Of a stretch of DNA of 5,715 nt, positions 1 through 5,715 are shown piece after piece. Position 1 is the first letter of the stretch, and each line of letters begins with the position of its first letter. The position numbers and the translations under genes are program-made. The DNA is from an uncultured Clostridia bacterium. GTDB taxonomy: Bacteria; Bacillota; Clostridia; Oscillospirales; Oscillospiraceae. The stretch spans positions 1 through 5,715 of the forward strand of contig CAMFZO010000103.1 of NCBI GenBank assembly GCA_946006895.1, in the 5' to 3' direction. The notes under the pieces were generated by a model. The model worked only from the letters and a program-made list of their open reading frames with translations. It did not search any database and was not told the DNA's origin.

Positions 1-45
1 GATTCCTCTACGTCTCGTGGGCTCGGAGATGTGTATAAGAGACAG
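1..45. other. Illumina Nextera adapter and i7 index (non-biological)
   Basis: Bases 12-45 match the 34-base Nextera Read 2 transposase adapter exactly, ending in the mosaic-end sequence ATGTGTATAAGAGACAG. Bases 1-3 (GAT) are the end of the P7 primer, and bases 4-11 (TCCTCTAC) are the primer-strand form of i7 index N712, recalled from memory as GTAGAGGA. The whole stretch is library-construction sequence left on the contig end. Read on the minus strand it encodes the recurrent artefact peptide VSYTHLRAHET, found in many mis-predicted metagenomic proteins. Native sequence starts at about base 46. Confidence 0.98.
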
Positions 46-68
46 TCCCAGGATCCAGCCCATTTTCT

Positions 69-3000
69 TTATTTGCCGAACTTTTCCACAAAGCGCATGA
101 GCACTGTTGCGATTTCCGCACGGGTAGCGCTGTTTGCAGGGAGAATGTAGGTTTTGCCGCCCTCGGCGGAGCCTTGGATGATCTCCTCGGCAACGGCCCA
201 GCTCATGGCCTCTTTTGCGTAGCTGCGGACCTGATCTGCGTCGGGGAAGCCGTCCAGATCGGCACGGGCTTCGCTGACCTTGCCCTTGCAGTCCGTGTAG
301 CGGTAGAGGATCGTGACCATCTGCTCGCGGGTCACGGGATCGTCCGGGGCAAATACGCCGTCGGAAACGCCGTTGACGATCTGGTTGGCGGCGGCCCAGC
401 AGACCGCGTCGGTGTACCAGCTTTCGTCCACATCCTTGAACGGATTCTCAAGGCCGGAAACGTCGGGGTTGCCCTCTGCCCGGTACAGGACCGTGACCAG
501 CATTGCCCGGGTCATCTCCGTCTGCGGCTCAAAGGTGTCTTTTCCCATGCCGTTCATCAGACCGTTGACGCTGGTGTATTTCACCGCCTCATAGAACCAA
601 TCGGTCTCCTTGACGTCGGTGTAGGGATTCACGAAGGGAACTTCCGGCGTCTCTATGGTCACATCACTCATGTCATAGAGGGAGGTCTGTCCGCCCAGGA
701 AGCGGTAGTAGGCTGCCAAAGCGTAGTAGCCCTGCTCTGTTGCCATGCCGTCGCGTTCGCCGTCGGAGAGATGACGGAAGCCGCCGCCGTCCACATAGTA
801 GCCGCACAGCGCGTCAATGACGCTTCTGCCGTTCTTGACGAAACGCTCGTCGGTGTTCGGATCAATGCCCAGAGCAGTCAGAGCGACGATCACCTGGGCT
901 GCGGACTCGGAATTGGCAGTTCCCCAGGAGCCGAAGCCGCCGTCTTCCTGCTGCGCGTCGGAGAGGGCCTTAAGGGCTGCATCTACTGCCGCCGCAACTG
1001 CTTCATCGGTATCATAATAGGGAGCCAGAGCCTGCAGCGCCATGGCGGTCATATCCGGGTCGCCGACGTCGCCGGAGAGCGCCCAGCCGCCATCCTCCAA
1101 CTGCGCAGAGAGAATGTACGCGATCAGCTTTTCACGGGTGACCTGTTCCGCGCCCTCGGGTGCGGTGGGGATCTCATACTTGCCGCTGTCAAAGGCGATC
1201 AGCGCCCAGACCGGGCCGTTGATGCCCTGCTTTGTCAGGTATGCCATATCGGTCAGACCCAGCAGCAGATCGTGACCGCCCACGTCGGTGACATCCTTGC
1301 CCATGGCAGTCAGGGCGAGAATGACGCGGGAGTTGTCCGTAGATTTCGAGCGGTGGAGCTGCTCTGCGTCGTTGATATTCTGCTCAACGTAGTCAACCAC
1401 GTTGTCATAGTAGGCATCGGGCACGTCCCGACCGCTTCTGGCAAGGCCAATGATGATCCAATCACCGCCAACGGAGCCGACAGTGGGTGTGTGCTCTGCG
1501 GACAGAGTTTCCAGGTAGCTGCCGGTAGTCTGATAGATGGTTTCCACGTCGGCGTGGGGCAGCTTCAGGAGCGCAAGAATTTTTTCTGCCGCCGCCAGGA
1601 CGTCGTAGTTGGCGACCAGGGCCTTTTGGGCGTCAGTCAAAGTTTCATAGGCGGCGCGGGCGGCTTCGATGGCAGCGCCAGAACTCAGTGTGACGGTGCC
1701 GATGGCGTCGATCAGCCCAATGACTGCATCGGCTGCAAGCTGATCCTTTGCCGCCTGGGTCATGCTCAGGGCGAAAACATTGCTGCTGTCGTTTTTATAG
1801 TAGAGAGTGCCGTCGCTGCCTGCAATGACGCTGCAGATGCAATACTGCTCATAGCCTGCCGCGTCATACAGGGTGGTCTGTACCGCCTCAGAGCCGTCGG
1901 TCTTTGCCTTGATGACATTAATGCCGCCGGGGTTGGCGTTATAGGTGACGTAGAGGTAAACATAGCCGCTTGCCTCATAGGCGGTGGAAAGCAGGATGGA
2001 ACACTGGGGATAGGCCGGTTCCTCCACGGACCAGAGAATCTCCATGGTGTCCGCGTCCACGGCAATGACGTTTTTGCTGCCACTCCAGCCGCCTACACCG
2101 ATGTAAACGATGCCGTCATAGATGACCGGCGTGCTGACGGAAGAACTGCCATAGGCCGAGCAGTCCTTCACGGTCAGATCGGACAGAACGCCCGTTTCTG
2201 CATCCAGTGTGGCACGGCAGAGGCTGGCGTTGTTCAGGGTGAAGTAGACCTTGCCGTCCTCATAGCACACGGTGGAGCGGATGGAACCGTCACCAACGGT
2301 CAGGTCAGAAACGAGCGCGCCGGTATCCTTGTCGCGGCTGTAGATGTGGCCGCTGTCGCTGCCGCAGACCACATAATCACCGACGACCACAGCGCCTGCC
2401 CAGTAGTAGCCCTTTTCGTCGGTCTGCCGCCAAACCAGTGAGCCGTCCGCCGCATCCAGGCAGACAAAGGCGTATTCTCCGTTGTAGCCGAAGCCTACGT
2501 AGATTTTTCCGTCGGCGCAGGCAATGGGGCTCTGCGCCTGACCGCCCAGAGCGTCGGAATAGGTCCAAAGCGCCTCCAGCGTTTTGGCGTTGAAGGCCTG
2601 AACAGTACCGCCGCCCAACGGACAGAAGATGATTCCGTCTGCATAGGCAGCGGGTACGGAGCCCCAACTGGTAGAGGCGCACATCTGGGAAGAAGCCAGG
2701 ACCTCGCCGGTCTCCAGACTCAGCTTTTTGATGGAATTGCCGTAGAGCACCACCAGACTGTCGTCTACGATCAGCATGGGGTTGGGACCATCCGTCCAAC
2801 CGGTGGAGTGCTTGACAGCCCACTTCAATTCCGTTTCTTCCGCACTGCGGGGCGTAGCGGCACTTGTCACGCCGTTGTTCTGGCTGTTACCGCGGAAGCT
2901 GGGCCAATCCGCGCCGACGGTAGGATCTACCGGGGCCGGGAGCTTGACGGTGACGGTGTAGGTGGTGGGTGTCGCACCGGAATTCATGGATTCGCCGGTG

Positions 3001-3701
3001 CCGACCTCCAGGGTAAGCACGGTGCCTTCCGCTACGGGAACGGTGGCGGTGCGCTTATACTCTGTCTGCCCTACCTTGATATGTACCTGGAAATTCTTGT
3101 TGGTCGCGGTGGGTGTTACGACGATGCTCTCCGTGCCGACAGGAAGTGCAAGGGCATATTCCAGCGTTTCGGACGCGAAAGCAGGGGAGAGGGTACCCTT
3201 GCTGAAGGAGAGAGCCTTCAGACTGGTGTCGTTGCTGCTCCAGTCGCTGCCCAGATCCCCACCGTAATTGCAGGAGTACAGGATGGCGATCTCGTCGCCT
3301 GCTTCCAGAGTTCCGTCGGCGACGGTGTAGTGGTCGAAGCCGTTGTTGGTGAACCAGTCGTTCAGGGTGCCCATCCAGCCCGACATGGCGCCGCCGTCAA
3401 AAGCGGCAAGGCCGTTCACACTGCTGATGTAGCCGCTGTCCAGGCCCTCAGCAGTCAGACCTGCTTCCTCCAATGCCGCGCCGACGCAGCCCATCATGGT
3501 GGAGCTTTCGTCGATCTCTACCCATGTGTCCACAAGGGTACCGGCCCAGGGAGCGCCGTCTTCCACGGAAAAGGTGTTGTTCTCCACGGTCACGTGCACC
3601 TGATCCTTTGTCTCATCCCGTTCGGCGGCGAGGGCCGGGAAGGGAACAAGGCTCAGGACCATGGCAAGGACCAGGAGAAGGCTTGCGATTCGTTTCTTCA
3701 T
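69..3701 (-). CDS. B12-riboswitch-controlled SLH-anchored surface protein: DUF4430 + cadherin-like + PQQ-type propeller + alpha/alpha barrel
   Basis: This is a complete 1210-residue exported protein ending in TAA at 69-71. Domains by residue are: signal peptide 1-26 (MKKR, hydrophobic core, cleavage near ALA-A); DUF4430/transcobalamin C-terminal-like 34-145, with SGWMGTLNDWF at 107-117; cadherin-like beta-sandwich about 157-253; PQQ-type beta-propeller about 264-647, opening DWPSFRGN and with about eight blade-like repeats; helical linker 655-712 (ARAAYETLTDAQKALV); alpha/alpha barrel about 718-1005 with EDGGW and EDGGF turns, as in terpene cyclases and the intrinsic factor/transcobalamin N-terminal domain; and three SLH repeats 1026-1203 with TRAM, TREQ and TRAE motifs. 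The SLH repeats imply non-covalent attachment to cell-wall polymers. The start at 3701 is chosen because GGAGG (3709-3713) lies 7 bases upstream and the signal peptide follows directly. An ATG two codons earlier is only one base from GGAGG, and one at 4040 lies inside the riboswitch. The cobalamin riboswitch and the two transcobalamin-like modules suggest surface corrinoid capture, which is inferred. The domain calls are by eye; the SLH, signal peptide and propeller are firmest and the barrel family is less certain. Confidence 0.93.
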   Translation of the reverse strand: MKKRIASLLLVLAMVLSLVPFPALAAERDETKDQVHVTVENNTFSVEDGAPWAGTLVDTWVEIDESSTMMGCVGAALEEAGLTAEGLDSGYISSVNGLAAFDGGAMSGWMGTLNDWFTNNGFDHYTVADGTLEAGDEIAILYSCNYGGDLGSDWSSNDTSLKALSFSKGTLSPAFASETLEYALALPVGTESIVVTPTATNKNFQVHIKVGQTEYKRTATVPVAEGTVLTLEVGTGESMNSGATPTTYTVTVKLPAPVDPTVGADWPSFRGNSQNNGVTSAATPRSAEETELKWAVKHSTGWTDGPNPMLIVDDSLVVLYGNSIKKLSLETGEVLASSQMCASTSWGSVPAAYADGIIFCPLGGGTVQAFNAKTLEALWTYSDALGGQAQSPIACADGKIYVGFGYNGEYAFVCLDAADGSLVWRQTDEKGYYWAGAVVVGDYVVCGSDSGHIYSRDKDTGALVSDLTVGDGSIRSTVCYEDGKVYFTLNNASLCRATLDAETGVLSDLTVKDCSAYGSSSVSTPVIYDGIVYIGVGGWSGSKNVIAVDADTMEILWSVEEPAYPQCSILLSTAYEASGYVYLYVTYNANPGGINVIKAKTDGSEAVQTTLYDAAGYEQYCICSVIAGSDGTLYYKNDSSNVFALSMTQAAKDQLAADAVIGLIDAIGTVTLSSGAAIEAARAAYETLTDAQKALVANYDVLAAAEKILALLKLPHADVETIYQTTGSYLETLSAEHTPTVGSVGGDWIIIGLARSGRDVPDAYYDNVVDYVEQNINDAEQLHRSKSTDNSRVILALTAMGKDVTDVGGHDLLLGLTDMAYLTKQGINGPVWALIAFDSGKYEIPTAPEGAEQVTREKLIAYILSAQLEDGGWALSGDVGDPDMTAMALQALAPYYDTDEAVAAAVDAALKALSDAQQEDGGFGSWGTANSESAAQVIVALTALGIDPNTDERFVKNGRSVIDALCGYYVDGGGFRHLSDGERDGMATEQGYYALAAYYRFLGGQTSLYDMSDVTIETPEVPFVNPYTDVKETDWFYEAVKYTSVNGLMNGMGKDTFEPQTEMTRAMLVTVLYRAEGNPDVSGLENPFKDVDESWYTDAVCWAAANQIVNGVSDGVFAPDDPVTREQMVTILYRYTDCKGKVSEARADLDGFPDADQVRSYAKEAMSWAVAEEIIQGSAEGGKTYILPANSATRAEIATVLMRFVEKFGK

Positions 3702-3708
3702 TGTCATA

Positions 3709-3713
3709 CCTCC
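3709..3713 (-). promoter_or_regulatory. Ribosome binding site deciding the start of the SLH-anchored protein
   Basis: The minus strand reads GGAGG here, followed by 7 bases and then ATG at 3701. An in-frame ATG at 3707 is only one base from the GGAGG, too close for normal initiation. The 3701 ATG is therefore preferred, giving a protein beginning MKKRIASLLL. Confidence 0.85.
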
Positions 3714-3810
3714 AAGCAAAAATCTGTTGAAGTGACTTGTATCCGGCCCGCCTTTTCGGCAGACGCAATGGCGCGGCCCCTTTGCCGGGACAGTCCTTTT
3801 GTAAGGCGGC

Positions 3811-3848
3811 AAAGAAAAGCTGCGGCAACCATTCATGGTCGCCGCAGC
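3811..3848 (-). terminator. Intrinsic terminator in the leader of the SLH-anchored protein
   Basis: On the minus strand a 13-bp stem (GCTGCGGCGACCA pairing with TGGTTGCCGCAGC, one G-T pair) with a TGAA loop is followed by TTTTCTTT. It lies about 60 bases downstream of the cobalamin aptamer and 110 bases before the start codon, inside the untranslated leader. This is the expected place for a riboswitch-controlled attenuator, where cobalamin binding would favour termination. I could not identify a convincing antiterminator pairing by eye. The remaining leader between this terminator and the RBS (3714-3810) shows no gene. Confidence 0.85.
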
Positions 3849-3908
3849 CGTTTTTCCGCGCACAAAGCAGCCAGCGCTCCGTACTTGCAGAGCCTGACCG
3901 AGGACACC

Positions 3909-4092
3909 GCTTGAGCAGGTCTCCTGACTTGCGTATTTGCAGCATCCCCACAGCCTTCTCAGAGCAAAGCTCCAATGACCGGCTTTCGCCATGTGGGGTG
4001 CCTCCACGCTTACAGTGGCGGTACCGTTCGTGAATTTCACACGATTCCCTATTCTCCCGCGGGCTTGCCTGCAAGCCTTTGGGCACTCAAAC
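3909..4092 (-). ncRNA. Cobalamin riboswitch (aptamer 1)
   Basis: On the minus strand this leader has the hallmarks of the cobalamin riboswitch family (Rfam RF00174). The closing P1 helix pairs GTTTGAG (4086-4092) with CTCAAGC (3909-3915). The core contains ACGGTACCGCCACTGTAA, with GCCACTG at 4013-4019. A helix pairs CCCCACA with TGTGGGG and encloses GGTCATTGG (3972-3980). The 3' conserved element AGTCAGGAGACCTGC is at 3915-3929. It lies between a good promoter and an intrinsic terminator upstream of the 69-3701 gene, so it is expected to lower that gene's expression when cobalamin is plentiful. Confidence 0.95.
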
Positions 4093-4111
4093 GTTATTCA
4101 CTTTCTGCTTA

Positions 4112-4140
4112 AAAATAGCACTGAAACCGTGCTTTGTCAA
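4112..4140 (-). promoter_or_regulatory. Sigma-A-type promoter for the riboswitch 1 transcript
   Basis: The minus strand has a perfect -35 TTGACA (4135-4140), a 17-base spacer and -10 TATTTT (4112-4117). The predicted transcription start near 4105 lies just before the P1 helix of the cobalamin aptamer (4092), which supports both calls. The resulting leader would be about 400 bases long. Confidence 0.82.
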
Positions 4141-4209
4141 TCGAATCCTGAAAAAAGGATTGCGCCGGAAAGAAAAATGTGCTACCATGAATACAACGGC
4201 AGTTGCCTG

Positions 4210-4215
4210 TATACT
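4210..4215 (+). promoter_or_regulatory. Possible -10 element for the riboswitch 2 transcript
   Basis: TATACT resembles a sigma-A -10 box and would place transcription start near 4222, immediately before the P1 helix of the second cobalamin aptamer (4225). No good -35 is visible at 16-18 bases upstream (ATGAAT is the nearest), so the support is mainly positional. An overlapping alternative, TATAAG at 4219-4224, fits less well because the start would fall inside P1. Confidence 0.42.
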
Positions 4216-4224
4216 TTATATAAG

Positions 4225-4362
4225 AATCACGGTTGAATTGGAATGGGAAAATCCCAACGGTACCAAGCCGCCGTAGACGGACAGAAAGCCGCACAAGGTC
4301 ATTGGAGCGATCTGAGAAGACCTGTGCAAAGGGTGTCCGGAGTCGGAATACGGACTGTGATT
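4225..4362 (+). ncRNA. Cobalamin riboswitch (aptamer 2, diverged)
   Basis: A 9-bp P1 helix pairs AATCACGGT (4225-4233) with ACTGTGATT (4354-4362). Inside it are a GGGAAAATCCC hairpin, ACGGTACCAAGCCGCCGTAGA (the GCCGCCGT core at 4267-4274), a helix GCACA (4291-4295) with TGTGC (4323-4327) enclosing GGTCATTGG (4297-4305), and the 3' element AGTCGGAATACGGACT (4341-4356). The order and helices match aptamer 1, and GGTCATTGGAGC and CTGAGAAG are shared word for word. The core is further from the textbook GCCACTG consensus than in aptamer 1, so an automated search might score it lower. It leads to the gene at 4480 through an intrinsic terminator. Confidence 0.85.
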
Positions 4363-4435
4363 GAAGCAGAGAGACTCTTGGGGATGGTCTGTCGGCTTTT
4401 TCTGCGCCCTGCGAATGGGCTTATTTGTGCGTCTG

Positions 4436-4460
4436 AAAGTCCCCAACCGGGGACTTTTTT
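4436..4460 (+). terminator. Intrinsic terminator between riboswitch 2 and its gene
   Basis: A perfect 9-bp stem, AAAGTCCCC (4436-4444) with GGGGACTTT (4449-4457), has a 4-base AACC loop and ends in a run of T. It stands 73 bases after the aptamer and 19 bases before the start codon, so it should stop transcription before the gene when cobalamin is bound. TTGGGGA at 4378-4384 is exactly complementary to TCCCCAA at 4440-4446 and is a candidate antiterminator arm. Confidence 0.9.
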
Positions 4461-4469
4461 CTCGTCTAT

Positions 4470-4474
4470 GGAGG
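4470..4474 (+). promoter_or_regulatory. Ribosome binding site for the FecR/DUF4430 protein
   Basis: GGAGG lies 5 bases before the ATG at 4480. An in-frame ATG at 4468 overlaps this site and cannot use it, so 4480 is taken as the start. Confidence 0.85.
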
Positions 4475-4479
4475 CTTTT

Positions 4480-5715
4480 ATGAAAAAGCGGATCGCCAAT
4501 TTTATTATGATCGCCGTCATCGTGCTCATTGCCGCCGCCGGGGTGCTGGTGGTGGGGCATATCCAGGGCTGGTTTGACAAGGCCGACGGGCAGAACGCCG
4601 TGCTTTCCCAGGTGCGCGGGATCGTGACCATGGAGCGCGGCGGCGTTGCCTATGATGCCGAAGCGGGCACCGTTCTCCGGCAGGGAGACCGGCTGACGGC
4701 TTCCTACGGTGCTGCGGCAACGATTCAGGTGGGTGGCGGCTGGCTGACCATGGGCGAAAAGACGGAGCTGTCGGTCACGGAGCCTTCGGCAGACGGCTTT
4801 GCCGCGACGGTAGCTACAGGCGAGGCCTTTGCCTGTGCCGAGGCACCCATAACGGTCTCCTTTGACGGACATGAGGTCGTTTTTTCCGATGCCGCAGCGT
4901 CTCTGAGCGTCCGCAGCGGCGCACGGAGCATCAGCGTCTATGAGGGAACGGTCTCCTGCGGAGAAAACCAAGCCCGGGCGGGACAGATGCTCAATCTGAT
5001 CGGGGACGACTGTAGTGTAGCGGTCTGCCAAATTGGATCCCTGAACGATTTTTTGATCGGACAGCTCCGCACTGCCAACGAGAGCCGCTCGCTTTGCTTC
5101 ACCAATGAGGAGCTGGACCGGCTGGTGGCTGACCGCCAGGCCTCTATGCAGGCGCTTTTGACGGCCCCGACCCAACCGGAGGACTCGGGGAAGCCGACAG
5201 AGGAAACAGAGCCTTCTTCCACAGAAACGCAGGAAAACACCGCGCCCTCCGCGACACCGACACAGACGCCGACGGAAGCTACACAGGCAGCGTCCTCGAC
5301 GGAAACGGAGCCCTCCGAGACACAGCCGGAGGAGACGGAGCCTCCCGCGAAAAATACCTGCACTATCTCCATCCGGTGCGACACGATCCTGAACAACATG
5401 GACAATCTCGCGCCGGGCAAAGGGGAGTTTGTCCCCGGCGACGGCTTTATTCTCTATCCCGTCACCGTGGAATTTGAGGATGGAGAGACGGTCTTTGACG
5501 TGCTGACCCGCGTTTGCACGACCTATGGCATCCAGATCGAATACAGCTGGACGCCCATGTATGACAGCTACTACATCGAGGGCATCGGACACCTGTACGA
5601 ATTTGACTGCGGCAGCGAGTCGGGCTGGATGTATAAGGTCAACGGTTGGTTCCCCAACTACGGCTGCTCCGCCTACACGCTGAAGGACGGCGACAGCATT
5701 GCCTGGTGCTATACC
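4480..5715 (+). CDS. Membrane-anchored FecR-like / DUF4430 protein, B12-riboswitch controlled (3' end cut off)
   Basis: The reading frame is open for 412 codons to the end of the window with no stop, so the C-terminus is missing. Residues 1-27 are a basic MKKR followed by a long hydrophobic helix with no clear cleavage site, suggesting an N-terminal membrane anchor with the rest outside. Residues about 38-180 resemble a FecR domain (GIVTMERGG, GTVLRQGDRLTASYGAAATI, then repeated short beta strands). Residues 229-290 are a Pro/Thr/Glu/Ser-rich stalk. Residues about 292-412 are a DUF4430 (transcobalamin C-terminal-like) domain with ETVFDVL, the SGWMYKVNGWF motif (381-391) and LKDGDSIAWCYT near the expected domain end. 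Six cysteines lie in the DUF4430 part. The gene is divergent from the SLH-anchored gene, and both have cobalamin riboswitches and DUF4430 domains. A role in binding or relaying corrinoids at the membrane surface is inferred. A mechanosensing or signalling role through FecR is an alternative, but no sigma/anti-sigma partner is visible in this window. Confidence 0.9.
   Translation, partial: MKKRIANFIMIAVIVLIAAAGVLVVGHIQGWFDKADGQNAVLSQVRGIVTMERGGVAYDAEAGTVLRQGDRLTASYGAAATIQVGGGWLTMGEKTELSVTEPSADGFAATVATGEAFACAEAPITVSFDGHEVVFSDAAASLSVRSGARSISVYEGTVSCGENQARAGQMLNLIGDDCSVAVCQIGSLNDFLIGQLRTANESRSLCFTNEELDRLVADRQASMQALLTAPTQPEDSGKPTEETEPSSTETQENTAPSATPTQTPTEATQAASSTETEPSETQPEETEPPAKNTCTISIRCDTILNNMDNLAPGKGEFVPGDGFILYPVTVEFEDGETVFDVLTRVCTTYGIQIEYSWTPMYDSYYIEGIGHLYEFDCGSESGWMYKVNGWFPNYGCSAYTLKDGDSIAWCYT
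5164..5349 (+). repeat. Low-complexity Pro/Thr/Glu/Ser-coding stalk
   Basis: About 62 codons (residues 229-290) are dominated by Thr, Glu, Pro and Ser, with recurring TETE, ETEP and TPTQ words built from related ACA/ACG, GAG and CCG/CCC codons. It joins the FecR-like domain to the DUF4430 domain. Such stretches are flexible, often glycosylated stalks in Gram-positive surface proteins, and they are prone to length change between strains. Confidence 0.8.

Noticed and set aside
8..193. Minus-strand 61-codon frame ending in VSYTHLRAHET
   Set aside because: Its C-terminus is translated sequencing adapter and the rest is a shadow of the SLH-coding region.
687..1550. Reading the barrel-like domain as a squalene/terpene cyclase enzyme
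   Set aside because: I see no cyclase DXDD catalytic motif in the expected context, and the protein is exported and SLH-anchored, so a binding role similar to intrinsic factor is more likely than cyclisation.
174..2441. Long plus-strand open frame of 755 codons
   Set aside because: It lies wholly antisense to the SLH-anchored gene, has no ribosome binding site or recognisable domain, and its composition mirrors the GC-rich codon use of the minus-strand gene. It is a shadow frame.
1761..2912. Reading the propeller as a PQQ-dependent dehydrogenase
   Set aside because: The region is shorter than the catalytic quinoprotein propellers, and I see no quinone-binding or catalytic signature beyond the generic blade repeats.
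2808..3914. Plus-strand open frame of 368 codons
   Set aside because: It is antisense to the signal peptide, DUF4430 and cadherin-like part and runs into the riboswitch leader. Its composition is not protein-like, and the minus-strand frame has clear domains.
4406..4420. Small hairpin GCCC-TGCGAAT-GGGC in leader 2 followed by TTATTT
   Set aside because: The stem is only four base pairs with a seven-base loop and the T run is broken, so it is too weak to call a terminator beside the strong one at 4436-4460.
4216..5592. Minus-strand open frame of 458 codons opposite the FecR/DUF4430 gene
   Set aside because: It covers riboswitch 2 and the terminator, is rich in Arg/Gly/Cys as expected for an antisense frame, and has no recognisable domain. 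The plus strand has an RBS, a membrane anchor and two domains.

Overview
This window looks like the end of a short-read assembled contig from an anaerobic, low-oxygen Firmicutes relative (Oscillospiraceae/Clostridia-like). The evidence is a moderately GC-rich sequence, GGAGG ribosome binding sites, Gram-positive SLH cell-wall anchoring, and the domain mix DUF4430 / cadherin-like / helical linker typical of gut Clostridia. The lineage is inferred from protein style only. The first 45 bases are not biological: they are an Illumina Nextera i7 primer and transposase adapter, and native sequence begins at about base 46.

Layout. Bases 69-3701 (minus strand) encode a complete 1210-residue secreted protein. 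In order it has a signal peptide, a DUF4430 (transcobalamin C-terminal-like) domain, a cadherin-like beta-sandwich, a PQQ-type beta-propeller, a short helical linker, an alpha/alpha-barrel of the terpene-cyclase/intrinsic-factor type, and three SLH repeats. Its roughly 400-base leader carries a TTGACA/TATTTT promoter, a clear cobalamin riboswitch (3909-4092) and a strong intrinsic terminator (3811-3848). Divergently, bases 4480-5715 (plus strand) encode the first 412 residues of a membrane-anchored protein that runs off the window: one N-terminal transmembrane segment, a FecR-like domain, a Pro/Thr/Glu-rich stalk and a second DUF4430 domain. Its leader carries a second, diverged cobalamin riboswitch (4225-4362) followed by its own intrinsic terminator (4436-4460).

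How it fits together. Both genes sit behind separate B12-sensing leaders with terminators, so both should be expressed when cobalamin is scarce. Both encode exported proteins sharing the fold that forms half of the vitamin B12 pocket in animal intrinsic factor and transcobalamin, and the larger one also carries a barrel resembling the other half. The simplest reading is a Gram-positive surface system for capturing cobalamin or other corrinoids, with one protein held in the cell wall by SLH repeats and one held at the membrane on a stalk. Corrinoid binding is inferred from regulation and domain homology; the sequence does not prove it.
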